A DNA stretch of 64,000 bases from Terribacillus halophilus. GTDB lineage: Bacteria > Bacillota > Bacilli > Bacillales > Amphibacillaceae. Shown here piece after piece: positions 54,097 to 64,000 of the stretch. The notes under the pieces were generated by a model. It saw only the letters and a list, made by a program, of their open reading frames with translations. It was not told the DNA's origin and did no database searches. The first letter of the stretch is position 1; each line of letters begins with the position of its first letter. A program made the position numbers and the translations under genes. The DNA lies in the NCBI RefSeq assembly GCF_900162685.1, contig NZ_LT727828.1, positions 770,824 to 834,823 of the forward strand. The letters are read 5' to 3'.

Positions 54097-54615
54097 ATGG
54101 ATATTCGTAGTAAAGACTTTGATGTAATTCTGGAACAGTACAAAAACATGATTCACTACCACATCCACCGAATGCGAGTTCGTGATCCGCATGATGAGTT
54201 TCTGTCAGAAGGTATTATGGCTTTATTCCTCGCCTGTAAAGGATATGATGAGACGAAAGGCAGCTTTGATTCTTATGTAAGCAGAATGATCCGCTATCGA
54301 TTGATCGACTACCTCAGAAAAATCATCCGCGAACAAGAAAAGACAGACCTCATTATCAATGAAGCCCACACACAAGCAGCTATTCAGCAAGAACTGGATT
54401 TTCTGGAGAAAGAGGAATTTTGGCAAAACGTTAAACGTACATTAACTGATAAGCAGTATAAATATGTGTACTGGCGCATCAAAAACAAGCTACCAATAAA
54501 AGAGATTGCTCGTATCGAGAATACGACAGTCGATGCAGTAAAGAATTGGGGACGTGAAGTGAATCGCAAACTCAAGGAGCAGCCGTTTATATTGGAATAT
54601 AAGAATAATAAATAA
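54097..54615 (+). CDS. Sigma-70 family RNA polymerase sigma factor
   Basis: Small alternative sigma factor of 172 residues. Region 2 at about 12-90 (DEFLSEGIMALFLACKGYD, FDSYVSRMIRYRLIDYLRKI) and region 4 at about 118-165 (LTDKQYKYVYWRIKNKLPIK, IARIENTTVDAVKNWGREVN). Region 3 is missing, as in ECF-like factors, but no anti-sigma gene follows. The ATG at 54097 is preferred; the AAGGAG site is 12 bases away, and the GTG at 54085 abuts it. Target regulon unknown; ugd lies downstream, behind a terminator. Confidence 0.83.
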   Translation: MDIRSKDFDVILEQYKNMIHYHIHRMRVRDPHDEFLSEGIMALFLACKGYDETKGSFDSYVSRMIRYRLIDYLRKIIREQEKTDLIINEAHTQAAIQQELDFLEKEEFWQNVKRTLTDKQYKYVYWRIKNKLPIKEIARIENTTVDAVKNWGREVNRKLKEQPFILEYKNNK

Positions 54616-54649
54616 TAAGTAAAGGGTGCATCTGTTGCACCCTTTACTT
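54616..54649 (+). terminator. Terminator after the sigma factor gene
   Basis: AGTAAAGGGTGCA / TGCACCCTTTACT perfect stem with 5-base loop. Confidence 0.85.
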
Positions 54650-54810
54650 AATGTTAAAATTGTAAATTTAATGAAAAAATCTCGTGAATTATGACCGCAA
54701 ACTGGATAATTTATAGTAAACTATTAACATTATCATTTCGAATAATTAGCTGTAAAATATAGCTTAGTAGAAGTGTTTATTCACTTTGGAAATAAGAAAG
54801 GATCGTATAA

Positions 54811-56154
54811 ATGAAGAAAATTGCAATTGTTGGAACAGGATATGTAGGTTTAGTTACAGGAGTGGCGCTATCAGATATCGGTCATGATGTGACATGTGTA
54901 GATATCGATGAGACGAAGGTAGCTAAAATGAACCAGGGTAAATCTCCTATTTATGAGCCTGGCCTATCGGAACTCATGACGAAAAATATCGAAAAAGGCA
55001 ATCTTCATTTTACAACTGACCACAGCATCGCTTTCCAAAATGCAGCTGCGATTTATATTGCGGTAGGCACGCCAGAACGAGCAGACGGTTCTGCAAATCT
55101 TGACTTCGTACAGCAAGTAGCAAGAGATATTGCTGCCAATGTATCGAATCAAGGAGCAGTTGTTGTTACGAAGAGTACAGTGCCTGTTGGAACAAATAAA
55201 CTTGTGAAACATTGGATTACCGAAGCACTTGACCGTGATATAACCATCGAAGTCGTTTCAAATCCAGAATTCCTTCGCGAAGGTTCTGCTGTCTATGATA
55301 CATATAATGGAGACCGTATCGTAATTGGAGCGGAATCAGAAGAAGCAGCTGAATTGATTGAAGCAATTAATAAACCATTTGGTGTACCAGTTTTCCGTAC
55401 TGATATCGAGAGTGCGGAGATGATCAAATATGCGTCCAATGCTTTCTTGGCAGCGAAGATCAGCTTTATTAATGAAATTGGTACCATTTGCGGCAAGCTC
55501 GGGGCGAATATTGAAGACGTTGCGGCAGGAATGGGCATGGACAAACGGATTGGCGATAAGTTCCTAAATGCCGGAATTGGTTACGGCGGTTCTTGTTTCC
55601 CGAAAGATACAAAAGCACTTATCCAGATTGCCGGCGGCGTGAATCACAAATTTGATTTACTTGAGTCTGTGATCAATGTAAACAACAAGCAGCAGCAGCT
55701 TCCGCTTGATATCGCACACATGGTCGTACGTGGCGGTTTGGAAGGCAAGAAAGTGGCGATGCTCGGTTTAGCATTTAAACCGAACACAGATGATATGCGC
55801 GAATCAGCGAGTATCGTTCTGGCACACAAATTGGCAGACCTTGGTGCAAACATTACGGCATTTGATCCGATCGCCATGGACAATGCAAAACGTCTGCTCC
55901 CAGAATCTGTTCATTATGTAGCATCAACAGAAGAAGCACTGCAAGATGCAGATGTAGCTTTCATCGTAACAGAGTGGGATGAATTTAAAGATCTTCCGCT
56001 AACAGTTTTCGAACAAAAAATGAAGCAGCCGATCGTCATTGACGGCCGTAACTGCTACCCGCTCAGCTATGTAGAAACAGCAAATATTGATTATTATTCC
56101 ATTGGACGTCCGTCTGTCATTCGGGCAGGTAAATCCAATCAGCCAGCTAACTAA
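54811..56154 (+). CDS. ugd: UDP-glucose 6-dehydrogenase
   Basis: NAD-dependent enzyme of 447 residues oxidising UDP-glucose to UDP-glucuronate (TuaD/YwqF type). Seen: IAIVGTGYVGLVTGVALSD, GTPERADGSANLDFV, TKSTVPVGTNKLVK, the catalytic Cys in GIGYGGSCFPKDTKAL, and AMLGLAFKPNTDDMRES in the C-terminal domain. Provides acidic sugar for polysaccharide or teichuronic acid. In B. subtilis YwqF is a substrate of the BY-kinase YwqD, so the kinase at 34.4 kb may control it (inference). GAAAGGATCG lies before the ATG. Confidence 0.95.
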   Translation: MKKIAIVGTGYVGLVTGVALSDIGHDVTCVDIDETKVAKMNQGKSPIYEPGLSELMTKNIEKGNLHFTTDHSIAFQNAAAIYIAVGTPERADGSANLDFVQQVARDIAANVSNQGAVVVTKSTVPVGTNKLVKHWITEALDRDITIEVVSNPEFLREGSAVYDTYNGDRIVIGAESEEAAELIEAINKPFGVPVFRTDIESAEMIKYASNAFLAAKISFINEIGTICGKLGANIEDVAAGMGMDKRIGDKFLNAGIGYGGSCFPKDTKALIQIAGGVNHKFDLLESVINVNNKQQQLPLDIAHMVVRGGLEGKKVAMLGLAFKPNTDDMRESASIVLAHKLADLGANITAFDPIAMDNAKRLLPESVHYVASTEEALQDADVAFIVTEWDEFKDLPLTVFEQKMKQPIVIDGRNCYPLSYVETANIDYYSIGRPSVIRAGKSNQPAN

Positions 56155-56190
56155 TTTGTAGAGACTGGGGCATAACTGTTTAAGCTATAT

Positions 56191-56238
56191 AAAATCCAAA
56201 CAATACTGCAATTAACAGCAGCGTTGTTTGGATTTTTT
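56191..56238 (+). terminator. Terminator after ugd
   Basis: AAAATCCAAACAA / TTGTTTGGATTTT stem with inner pairing, then TTTTTT. Confidence 0.85.
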
Positions 56239-56258
56239 GCATGGGAAACTTAGATGAG

Positions 56259-56385
56259 AGCATCGCTTCGGAAATACACTCCGCTTTCCTGCGGGCGGCT
56301 GGTGAGTCTCCTCGTGCTAACGCACTGCGGGGCCTCACCTAGGCCTTTTTCCCGCGGGAGTCTCCGTGTATTTCCTACGCTGATT
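56259..56385. repeat. Bacillaceae-type intergenic repeat with large hairpin
   Basis: GAAATACAC (56271-56279) is inverted at 56366-56374, and within it CCGCTTTCCTGCGGGCG faces CCCGCGGGAGTCTCCG, with GTGAGTCTCC / GGGGCCTCAC. This GC-rich mosaic is a pattern I recognise from many Bacillaceae intergenic regions, dispersed in copies and of unknown function. No ORF in it is credible; 56386-56603 holds nothing clear. Confidence 0.65.
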
Positions 56386-56603
56386 TGTGTTATGGGAAAC
56401 CTTCACTCATGTAGGGTAGAATACGTCGACTCCTCGAAAAAGATAGCGATTTTCTTGTCGGTGTCTTACTTCAAAATTTGGCCAACGGCAACAGCAAGAG
56501 TTGGAGAGACAGCAGCCGTCGGAGGACTGCATTAAAAAAGTAGGCATGTATGAATCGTTTGCTTTTAGGATGAATTAAATTTTGTTTTGTTCCAAACTCT
56601 GTT

Positions 56604-57599
56604 TTATGTTTGCTCTCTGTATTGACGCGGTGTAAGTCCGGTATGTTTTTTGAATATCTTAGTGAAGTAGCTTTGGTCATGAAAATGCAGCAGTGTTCCG
56701 ATGTGGAGTAATGGTTGATCTGTTAATCGGACGAGCAGCTTGGCTTCTTCAATTCGCAGCTGCTGGATATAAGTACGAATTGGCATGCCAACTTCTCGTT
56801 TGAAGCAGGATGATAAGTACGCCGCATTCATCTGCAGCATATCCGCAAGCTGCTGCAGGTTAAGCGCTTCGTAAATATTTTGATAAATATAGTGGGTACA
56901 ATGGGCAATTTTGCGGGAATAAGCGCCTGCTTTCCGTTCACTTACTCTTGCCGCAAACGCACACATCGCTTCTATTTCCAGATTTCTAATAGAGGCACTC
57001 ACTTTTTGGTCCTCGATTTGCTGAATATACATATCACTCATTGTAAAAGCGAGTTCGGACGGCAGTCCAGAATCAATGGCAGCCCTTGTTGCTAACGTGA
57101 TCGCAGTGATAGCTAAATTCTTTCGGCTGCGCAATTCATTTTGTCGCGCCAGCTTTCCCTCTAATCCATCTGGAAAGTTTTCAAGCTGCTCTCGCACTAA
57201 ATCCAGCCGGCCCGCTCGAATGCAGTCGAAGACTTTTTCCTCCATATAAGGATAATGGTGATACATCACATTCTGTCGGTTTTCTGCTGCTTGGACAAAT
57301 GGCTGCTGGTCCGGTTGCGCATGTAACTTGCTGCGATCCAGTTCCTGTTGATACAACATGTAATACGCCACAGAGCCGATAGCCATTAATGTGTCACTTG
57401 TAACATCCTGACCTTTGGCTGTTGTGAGCTGCAAAGTGCCTGTTACTTCCCCATCTTGCAGAAGTGGGAGCAATAAAGCATAACCAGACTTCTCCTTAAT
57501 CAAGCATGGATCAGAGAATATTTGTGTTTGCTCATAAGCAATATGTATCGGGTACGTTTCTTGAAGCAGCCGCATCACGGCGGCATAATCGTTTACCAT
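56604..57599 (-). CDS. AraC family transcriptional regulator
   Basis: Regulator of 331 residues. N-terminal part (about 1-110, TYPIHIAYEQTQIFSDPCLI, GYALLLPLLQDGEVTGTLQL) looks like a GAF/PAS-type sensing domain; the C-terminal part (about 230-330) is the AraC/XylS double helix-turn-helix (LNLQQLADMLQMNAAYLSSCF, HFHDQSYFTKIFKKHTGLTP). The ATG at 57599 is chosen, with GGAGGT 8 bases upstream. Divergent from the beta-glucoside genes across a 132-base gap with a cre box, so it likely controls them. Confidence 0.88.
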   Translation of the reverse strand: MVNDYAAVMRLLQETYPIHIAYEQTQIFSDPCLIKEKSGYALLLPLLQDGEVTGTLQLTTAKGQDVTSDTLMAIGSVAYYMLYQQELDRSKLHAQPDQQPFVQAAENRQNVMYHHYPYMEEKVFDCIRAGRLDLVREQLENFPDGLEGKLARQNELRSRKNLAITAITLATRAAIDSGLPSELAFTMSDMYIQQIEDQKVSASIRNLEIEAMCAFAARVSERKAGAYSRKIAHCTHYIYQNIYEALNLQQLADMLQMNAAYLSSCFKREVGMPIRTYIQQLRIEEAKLLVRLTDQPLLHIGTLLHFHDQSYFTKIFKKHTGLTPRQYREQT

Positions 57600-57662
57600 T
57601 GGAATAACCTCCATGATAGAAAATGAAAAGTAACTACCAAAAAACAAAAGAAAATACCAGAA

Positions 57663-57678
57663 ATGTAATCGGTATCAT
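57663..57678 (+). promoter_or_regulatory. CcpA cre box, beta-glucoside genes
   Basis: ATGTAATCGGTATCAT fully matches WTGNAANCGNWWNCAW. It lies in the divergent promoter region, 54 bases before the ROK kinase start, so glucose repression is predicted. Confidence 0.75.
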
Positions 57679-57731
57679 TATACCATGAAGATGCACAGTT
57701 TTTAACAGAACAGAGCTGGGAGGTGAGCTAG

Positions 57732-60055
<2,324 letters not shown>

Positions 60056-60060
60056 AAATT

Positions 60061-60093
60061 ACACCTTGCTGCTTTAGCGGTAAGGTGTTTTTT
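60061..60093 (+). terminator. Terminator after GH1 gene
   Basis: ACACCTT / AAGGTGT stem extended by CTGC / GCGG pairs, then six T. Confidence 0.85.
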
Positions 60094-60224
60094 GATTTTA
60101 CTGGAAGTGTATCCAATATACTATTAATATTTGTCATTATAGATACAAAAGTGCTAGATTGTACCACAAAATTCTACAATTTTTGCTATACTTAAGGTAA
60201 CTATGATGAAGAAGGTTGATGGCG

Positions 60225-62762
60225 ATGAGGGAACGAAAACTTACTTTGAATCAATTGGCACATACAGGCACTATCGGACGGATGGAAATTGAGCGTATTA
60301 AGCCTGGCAGTGTATGGGCCAATCTCGAAACTTGTAAGCTGACAACAGTGACGGCTCCTTCCGGATATGGGAAGACCACAATCTTAAGAGAATGGGCGGG
60401 TAAAACCAGTCTGGAAGTCGGTTGGATCAGTTTAGGAGAAGAAGATATTCAGCGTGTCGCCTTTTGGAAGAAAGTAATTGTACATATGCCGGGTTTGCCG
60501 GAACAGGAACGGATTAATCTGCTGGATATTCTCCAGAGCACTTCTTTTTCGCCAACCCATTTTATTGCTACGCTTTGTGCATGTCTTCGAACATATCAAT
60601 TGAGCGGTGCGTTAGTCATTGATGACTTTCATATGATGGCGGATTCGCCAGAGCTGGGTGAATTGATAACCTTTATTGAAGAGATGCCAGATACATACCA
60701 TATCATTGTTTCGGGACAGTCTTTTGCAGGTGTATCACTCAAGCGACTGCTGCGTCATCAGCAAGTGCTGCAGATTACCAAGCAAGATCTTATTTTCTCA
60801 GCAGAAGAATTGCAGCAGTATATTGTAACGTATCTTCATCGAGAGCCATCTGAAGAGGCAATAGCGAACATCATGCAGCAGACAAAAGGCTGGCCTGCAG
60901 GGTTGCAGTTAGTTCACATGTATGAGCATCTTCGTGAAGACTACGCTGATTTACAATTTTCCAATGTGACGGTTGCACGTCAGCTTATTCAGGAAATCGT
61001 CTATAGTTTATCGGAAAATGAGCAGCGTTATTTGCTGTGTTCGGCCGTTCTGAACACGATGCATATTCGATTATGTGACCATCTTGCCGGGACACGGCGC
61101 GGGCGAGTCATCATTAGACGGTTGAAAACACAAGGTCTTCTCGTTGAGGAAGAAGGAGAATCGGGATGGTTTACCTTAAATAGACATCTTCGCAGCTATT
61201 TAAGAGAAATGCTTGATATGCAAGAGAAAATCGACGTCAAGGAACTGTATAAACGGGCAAGTGACTGGTATGAAACGCAGGAGACAGTCGTCATGGCTAT
61301 TCATTATGCCGCAAAAGCTGGTGATCAGGAACGAATGAAACGGCTAATTATCAAAGCCGCGCCTGCTCTCCTGCAAGAAGGGCGTGTAGCACAGCTGCAA
61401 GAATGGCTGAGCATGCTGCCCCGCAAATATATATATCAGCCGGATCTTGGTACCATTTACGGATGGGTCGTCTGCTTCCGCTTTCAGCCGGAGCTTGCCG
61501 AGCGGCAAGCACATATGATGGAGGAGCAGCTGCTCCGTCGCGAACTGCAGCTGACCGAAGCGGAAGAAAAGCGATATTTTACCGATGTGTATACGCTGAA
61601 GACATTTATTTCGATATTACAGGATGATGTGAAAAGTACACTTAACAATGCCAATAAGGCACTTGTGTACAGCCCCATTACGAGCAGATATTTTTCTCAT
61701 TCATTTGATTACAATCGTCACGACGCGACGATTTTACATTCCACAATTGGCGGTGGCGGTGATTTGCGTTCTGTTCATCGTTTATATGAATGCTTAGCGC
61801 CAAAGATAACCAAAGAATCTGTGTTCAGTGGTTACTATCACATCTGCTTAGCAGAGATTGCTTATGAATGGGGCATGTCTGGGAAAGCAAAACGCCACTT
61901 AGATGTAGCACTCATGATTGCAGATTTGTTCGGCCTTCCAGGTTTGCTCGTTCCTGTCTATCTACTAAAGGCTCGCCTGGAGGTTGAGCAACAAGGAAAT
62001 GCACAAGCTGCGAAAGCAACGCTGCATGCATTGAAAGATATGCTAACAACAAGCAATGCGCCATCCGATTGGTTTAAAAAAGCAGAAGCCGCTCGCGTCC
62101 ATATAGCTATCCAGCAAAACGATACAGATCGCATAAGGAATTGGCTCTCACTATTTGTACTTCAGGAACTGCCAATCCAGCAAAAGAGCTTATATGAATA
62201 CATTACACTCGTTCATGCTTATGCAGCATTGGATGAAAGGCAAACTGCGCTCCGTTATATCAAGAAATTAATACCCTTCGTCAAATTCGGAGGGCGGATA
62301 AGTGCGGAGATTGACCTTCTTGTTACACAGGCCGTGTTGTTGTATACGGAAGATACAGAAGCAGCCTTTGCATCACTCAAACAAGCTTTACGACTTAGTG
62401 CAGATTCGAAATACCTGCGTACGTACTGGCTAGGCGGGGAAACAGCCCGAACCATGTTCGAAGAGCTGAGCCGAAGAGAAGAAGTGCCAAAAAAGCAAAT
62501 AAAATATATCGAACAACTTCTTTCCTATTGGACGGAAGGCACGCAAGATGAACAATTGCAGAGCAAGCTGACAAAACGAGAATTGCAGCTTGTTTATCAG
62601 TTGCAGTTAGGCAAACGCAATAATGAGATAGCGCAAGAGTTGGCATTATCACTTGGTACAGTGAAAGTTTACTTCCATCGTATTTATGAGAAACTCGGCG
62701 TTAAAAATCGCAAACAAGCAAAGGAAATTGCAGCAGGCTTAGATTATTCCGAGATACTGTAA
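60225..62762 (+). CDS. LuxR family ATP-dependent regulator (MalT/LAL type)
   Basis: Large regulator of 845 residues. N-terminal STAND ATPase: Walker A TVTAPSGYGKTTILREW, Walker B GALVIDDFHMM, then winged-helix and TPR-like helical repeats in the middle (about 330-750; e.g. WYETQETVVMAIHYAAKAGD). C-terminal LuxR helix-turn-helix (LTKRELQLVYQLQLGKRNNE, ALSLGTVKVYFHRIYEKLGV). Such proteins bind an inducer sugar or metabolite, oligomerise with ATP and activate transcription. The ATG at 60225 is chosen from several close starts because GAAGG lies 9 bases upstream. Target genes unknown. Confidence 0.9.
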   Translation: MRERKLTLNQLAHTGTIGRMEIERIKPGSVWANLETCKLTTVTAPSGYGKTTILREWAGKTSLEVGWISLGEEDIQRVAFWKKVIVHMPGLPEQERINLLDILQSTSFSPTHFIATLCACLRTYQLSGALVIDDFHMMADSPELGELITFIEEMPDTYHIIVSGQSFAGVSLKRLLRHQQVLQITKQDLIFSAEELQQYIVTYLHREPSEEAIANIMQQTKGWPAGLQLVHMYEHLREDYADLQFSNVTVARQLIQEIVYSLSENEQRYLLCSAVLNTMHIRLCDHLAGTRRGRVIIRRLKTQGLLVEEEGESGWFTLNRHLRSYLREMLDMQEKIDVKELYKRASDWYETQETVVMAIHYAAKAGDQERMKRLIIKAAPALLQEGRVAQLQEWLSMLPRKYIYQPDLGTIYGWVVCFRFQPELAERQAHMMEEQLLRRELQLTEAEEKRYFTDVYTLKTFISILQDDVKSTLNNANKALVYSPITSRYFSHSFDYNRHDATILHSTIGGGGDLRSVHRLYECLAPKITKESVFSGYYHICLAEIAYEWGMSGKAKRHLDVALMIADLFGLPGLLVPVYLLKARLEVEQQGNAQAAKATLHALKDMLTTSNAPSDWFKKAEAARVHIAIQQNDTDRIRNWLSLFVLQELPIQQKSLYEYITLVHAYAALDERQTALRYIKKLIPFVKFGGRISAEIDLLVTQAVLLYTEDTEAAFASLKQALRLSADSKYLRTYWLGGETARTMFEELSRREEVPKKQIKYIEQLLSYWTEGTQDEQLQSKLTKRELQLVYQLQLGKRNNEIAQELALSLGTVKVYFHRIYEKLGVKNRKQAKEIAAGLDYSEIL

Positions 62763-62852
62763 AGTTGCGCATATCTTTTGCAGAATATGCTGATTAGAGG
62801 AAGTTTTTGTAGTAGAATGGAAGAAATGGTAATGTCGGAAGGAGGCAGCGCT

Positions 62853-63251
62853 GTGCTGCAAGCTGTGCATCATATTGCAATTATTTGTTCGGATTATGCA
62901 GAATCCAAACGATTTTATACAGAGATATTAGGGTTAGAGAGTATAAGAGAAGTCTATCGAAAAGAAAGAGATTCTTATAAATTGGATTTAGCACTAGGAG
63001 ATGCATATGTGATTGAGTTATTCTCCTTCCCGAATCCGCCTGTCCGTCCAAGCTATCCGGAAGCTGCCGGTCTTAGGCATCTAGCTTTTACCGTTCATGA
63101 TGTCGAGCAAGAAGCGGCACGTTTAGAAGCAATGGGTGTAAAAACAGAGCCGGTACGCATTGATCCTTTCACGGAGAGAGCTTTTACTTTTTTCCAGGAT
63201 CCAGATGGACTGCCGATAGAATTGTATGAAGAGGGAGGAGAAGCGAAGTGA
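62853..63251 (+). CDS. VOC family (glyoxalase-like) protein
   Basis: Metal-dependent vicinal-oxygen-chelate protein of 132 residues, similar to YaeR-type glyoxalases. Seen: AVHHIAIICSDYAESKRFYTE with metal His, LDLALGDAYVIELFSFP, GLRHLAFTVHDVEQEAARLE with second His, and FFQDPDGLPIELYE with Glu. The GTG start at 62853 follows GGAAGGAGG by 6 bases; longer frames lack a site. Overlaps the next gene by GTGA. Confidence 0.85.
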   Translation: MLQAVHHIAIICSDYAESKRFYTEILGLESIREVYRKERDSYKLDLALGDAYVIELFSFPNPPVRPSYPEAAGLRHLAFTVHDVEQEAARLEAMGVKTEPVRIDPFTERAFTFFQDPDGLPIELYEEGGEAK

Positions 63252-63979
63252 AGAAAGAAACACTGTTAATCGGTACGTTTATTCTCTTTCTTGCTGTTGC
63301 TGTCTCCGCTTTCTTTTATATACAAAACAAATCTGTTACAAGCAGCTCCTTAAAAGCGAATGAACAGAAAGAGCAGACGCTTGCGGCGAAAGCGAAACTA
63401 TCAGCAACACCAAAAGAAGTGAAGGTCGAACATATCGAAGGAGAATTTGCCCTTCAAAAAGAAATGATTGCAGTAGAAGAAGAACTTGAATCGCTTGAAG
63501 AAGAGGCTGACACCGAAGAAGTTTTGACAACGGAAGAGGTGGCCGAGACAGAAGAAGCAGCAGAAACAGAAGACGATACATACAGCTCTGATTCTGAATA
63601 TGAAACGCCAGCATACTATTACACAGCTCCGGCGAGCAGTTCCTCTGGCAGCAGCTCCTCCAGCTATAACGGTGGCCGTTCATCGAATTATAGCGGAGGC
63701 AGCACGAGTGGCGGGTCTTCAAGCAGCGGATCTTCATCCAGCAGTAAGGATGAAGCGGATGAGTCCGAAGAGAAGCCAAAGCAAAAAAATCCTGAACGGG
63801 AAGAAAAACCAGTAAAGACACCTAAAGCCGATTCGAAGCCTGAAGAACCAGTGAAGGAAGAGAAACCGGTGAAGGAAGAGGAGCCCGAACCTGAGGTAGA
63901 ACCAGAACCTGAGGAACCGGAATCTGAACCAAATCAAGATAAAGAGGAAGAAAAAGAGGAAATTAAGGCAGTAGGGTAA
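63248..63979 (+). CDS. Membrane-anchored acidic, Ser-rich protein
   Basis: Protein of 243 residues with one N-terminal membrane helix (LIGTFILFLAVAVSAFFYI) and an outside part of three low-complexity blocks: Glu/Thr-rich (about 60-110), Ser/Gly-rich (about 125-170, SSSSGSSSSSYNGG), and Lys/Pro/Glu-rich repeats (EEPVKEEKPVKEEEPEPEVE). No domain recognised; it resembles wall-spanning spacer proteins without a sorting signal. The GTG start overlaps the VOC stop (GTGA), so the two are translationally coupled. The Ser/Gly block is flexible linker-like. Confidence 0.75.
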   Translation: MKKETLLIGTFILFLAVAVSAFFYIQNKSVTSSSLKANEQKEQTLAAKAKLSATPKEVKVEHIEGEFALQKEMIAVEEELESLEEEADTEEVLTTEEVAETEEAAETEDDTYSSDSEYETPAYYYTAPASSSSGSSSSSYNGGRSSNYSGGSTSGGSSSSGSSSSSKDEADESEEKPKQKNPEREEKPVKTPKADSKPEEPVKEEKPVKEEEPEPEVEPEPEEPESEPNQDKEEEKEEIKAVG

Positions 63980-64000
63980 TGCCCGCCAGTCGCACAAGTA

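Noticed and set aside
56254-56535. ORF across the intergenic repeat
   Set aside because: Made up of the GC-rich hairpin repeat; no ribosome site or known domain.

Overview
The window looks like a chromosomal segment of a low-to-moderate GC, Gram-positive, sporeformer-type Bacillaceae bacterium. The evidence is strong AGGAGG-type ribosome binding sites, sortase-anchored surface proteins, LCP proteins, a Rap/Phr pair, a DUF2536 protein, CcpA (cre) boxes and a YwqCDE-type tyrosine kinase module. A Terribacillus/Virgibacillus-like halotolerant soil genus is my guess and is not proven. No rRNA, tRNA or CRISPR array was seen.

Layout. 0-7.6 kb is a surface-protein block: the 3' part of a giant SpaA/Cna-B repeat protein ending in LPQTG, its class D sortase, a 36-residue membrane peptide and a second wall protein (choice-of-anchor I) with an atypical LPNTS signal. 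7.6-10.2 kb holds two carriers (AEC family, and a CitMHS citrate-metal symporter with a cre box inside its promoter), followed by a MITE-like element. 10.5-18 kb holds a lipoprotein, a gene remnant, and a catabolic cluster (XRE-cupin regulator, hydantoinase/oxoprolinase A and B, NCS1 permease). 18-25.7 kb holds DUF2536, acetyltransferases, fructokinase, YciI, galE, a 1.3 kb insertion carrying a dynamin/Era-like GTPase-DUF697 gene flanked by a second copy of the galE 3' end, an SMP-30 lactonase, and a Rap-Phr quorum-sensing cassette. 25.8-32.1 kb holds membrane proteins (acyltransferase, MATE), small stress-type genes, an MpsC-domain protein, an RsbT-like kinase, a GyrI-like protein and a LysM-NlpC/P60 wall hydrolase.

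32.4-49.7 kb is the glycan region: gtaB, then a long co-directional operon with a Wzz-type modulator, BY-kinase, PHP phosphatase, priming sugar transferase, three glycosyltransferases, rfbACDB for dTDP-L-rhamnose, Wzy polymerase and Wzx flippase. Its second half is visibly AT-rich, as expected for exchanged serotype-type genes. A decayed IS21-family element separates it from two tandem LCP ligases. Together these genes could make, export and attach a rhamnose-containing polysaccharide. UDP-glucose dehydrogenase (54.8 kb) may supply UDP-glucuronate.

49.7-64 kb holds a Na/Pi cotransporter, a 36-residue membrane peptide, an APC permease, a LysE exporter, a small sigma factor, ugd, a Bacillaceae-type intergenic repeat, a beta-glucoside unit (divergent AraC regulator, ROK kinase, GH1 enzyme, cre box), a MalT-like LuxR regulator, a VOC protein and an acidic Ser-rich membrane-anchored protein at the edge.

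The most interesting items are the galE-end GTPase island, the unlisted 42-residue Phr precursor behind rap, the small membrane ORFs, the operator-like inverted repeats (citM and glycan operon), the MITE that splits a terminator, and the sortase substrate with an unusual sorting signal. I did not find a clearly new multigene defence system.
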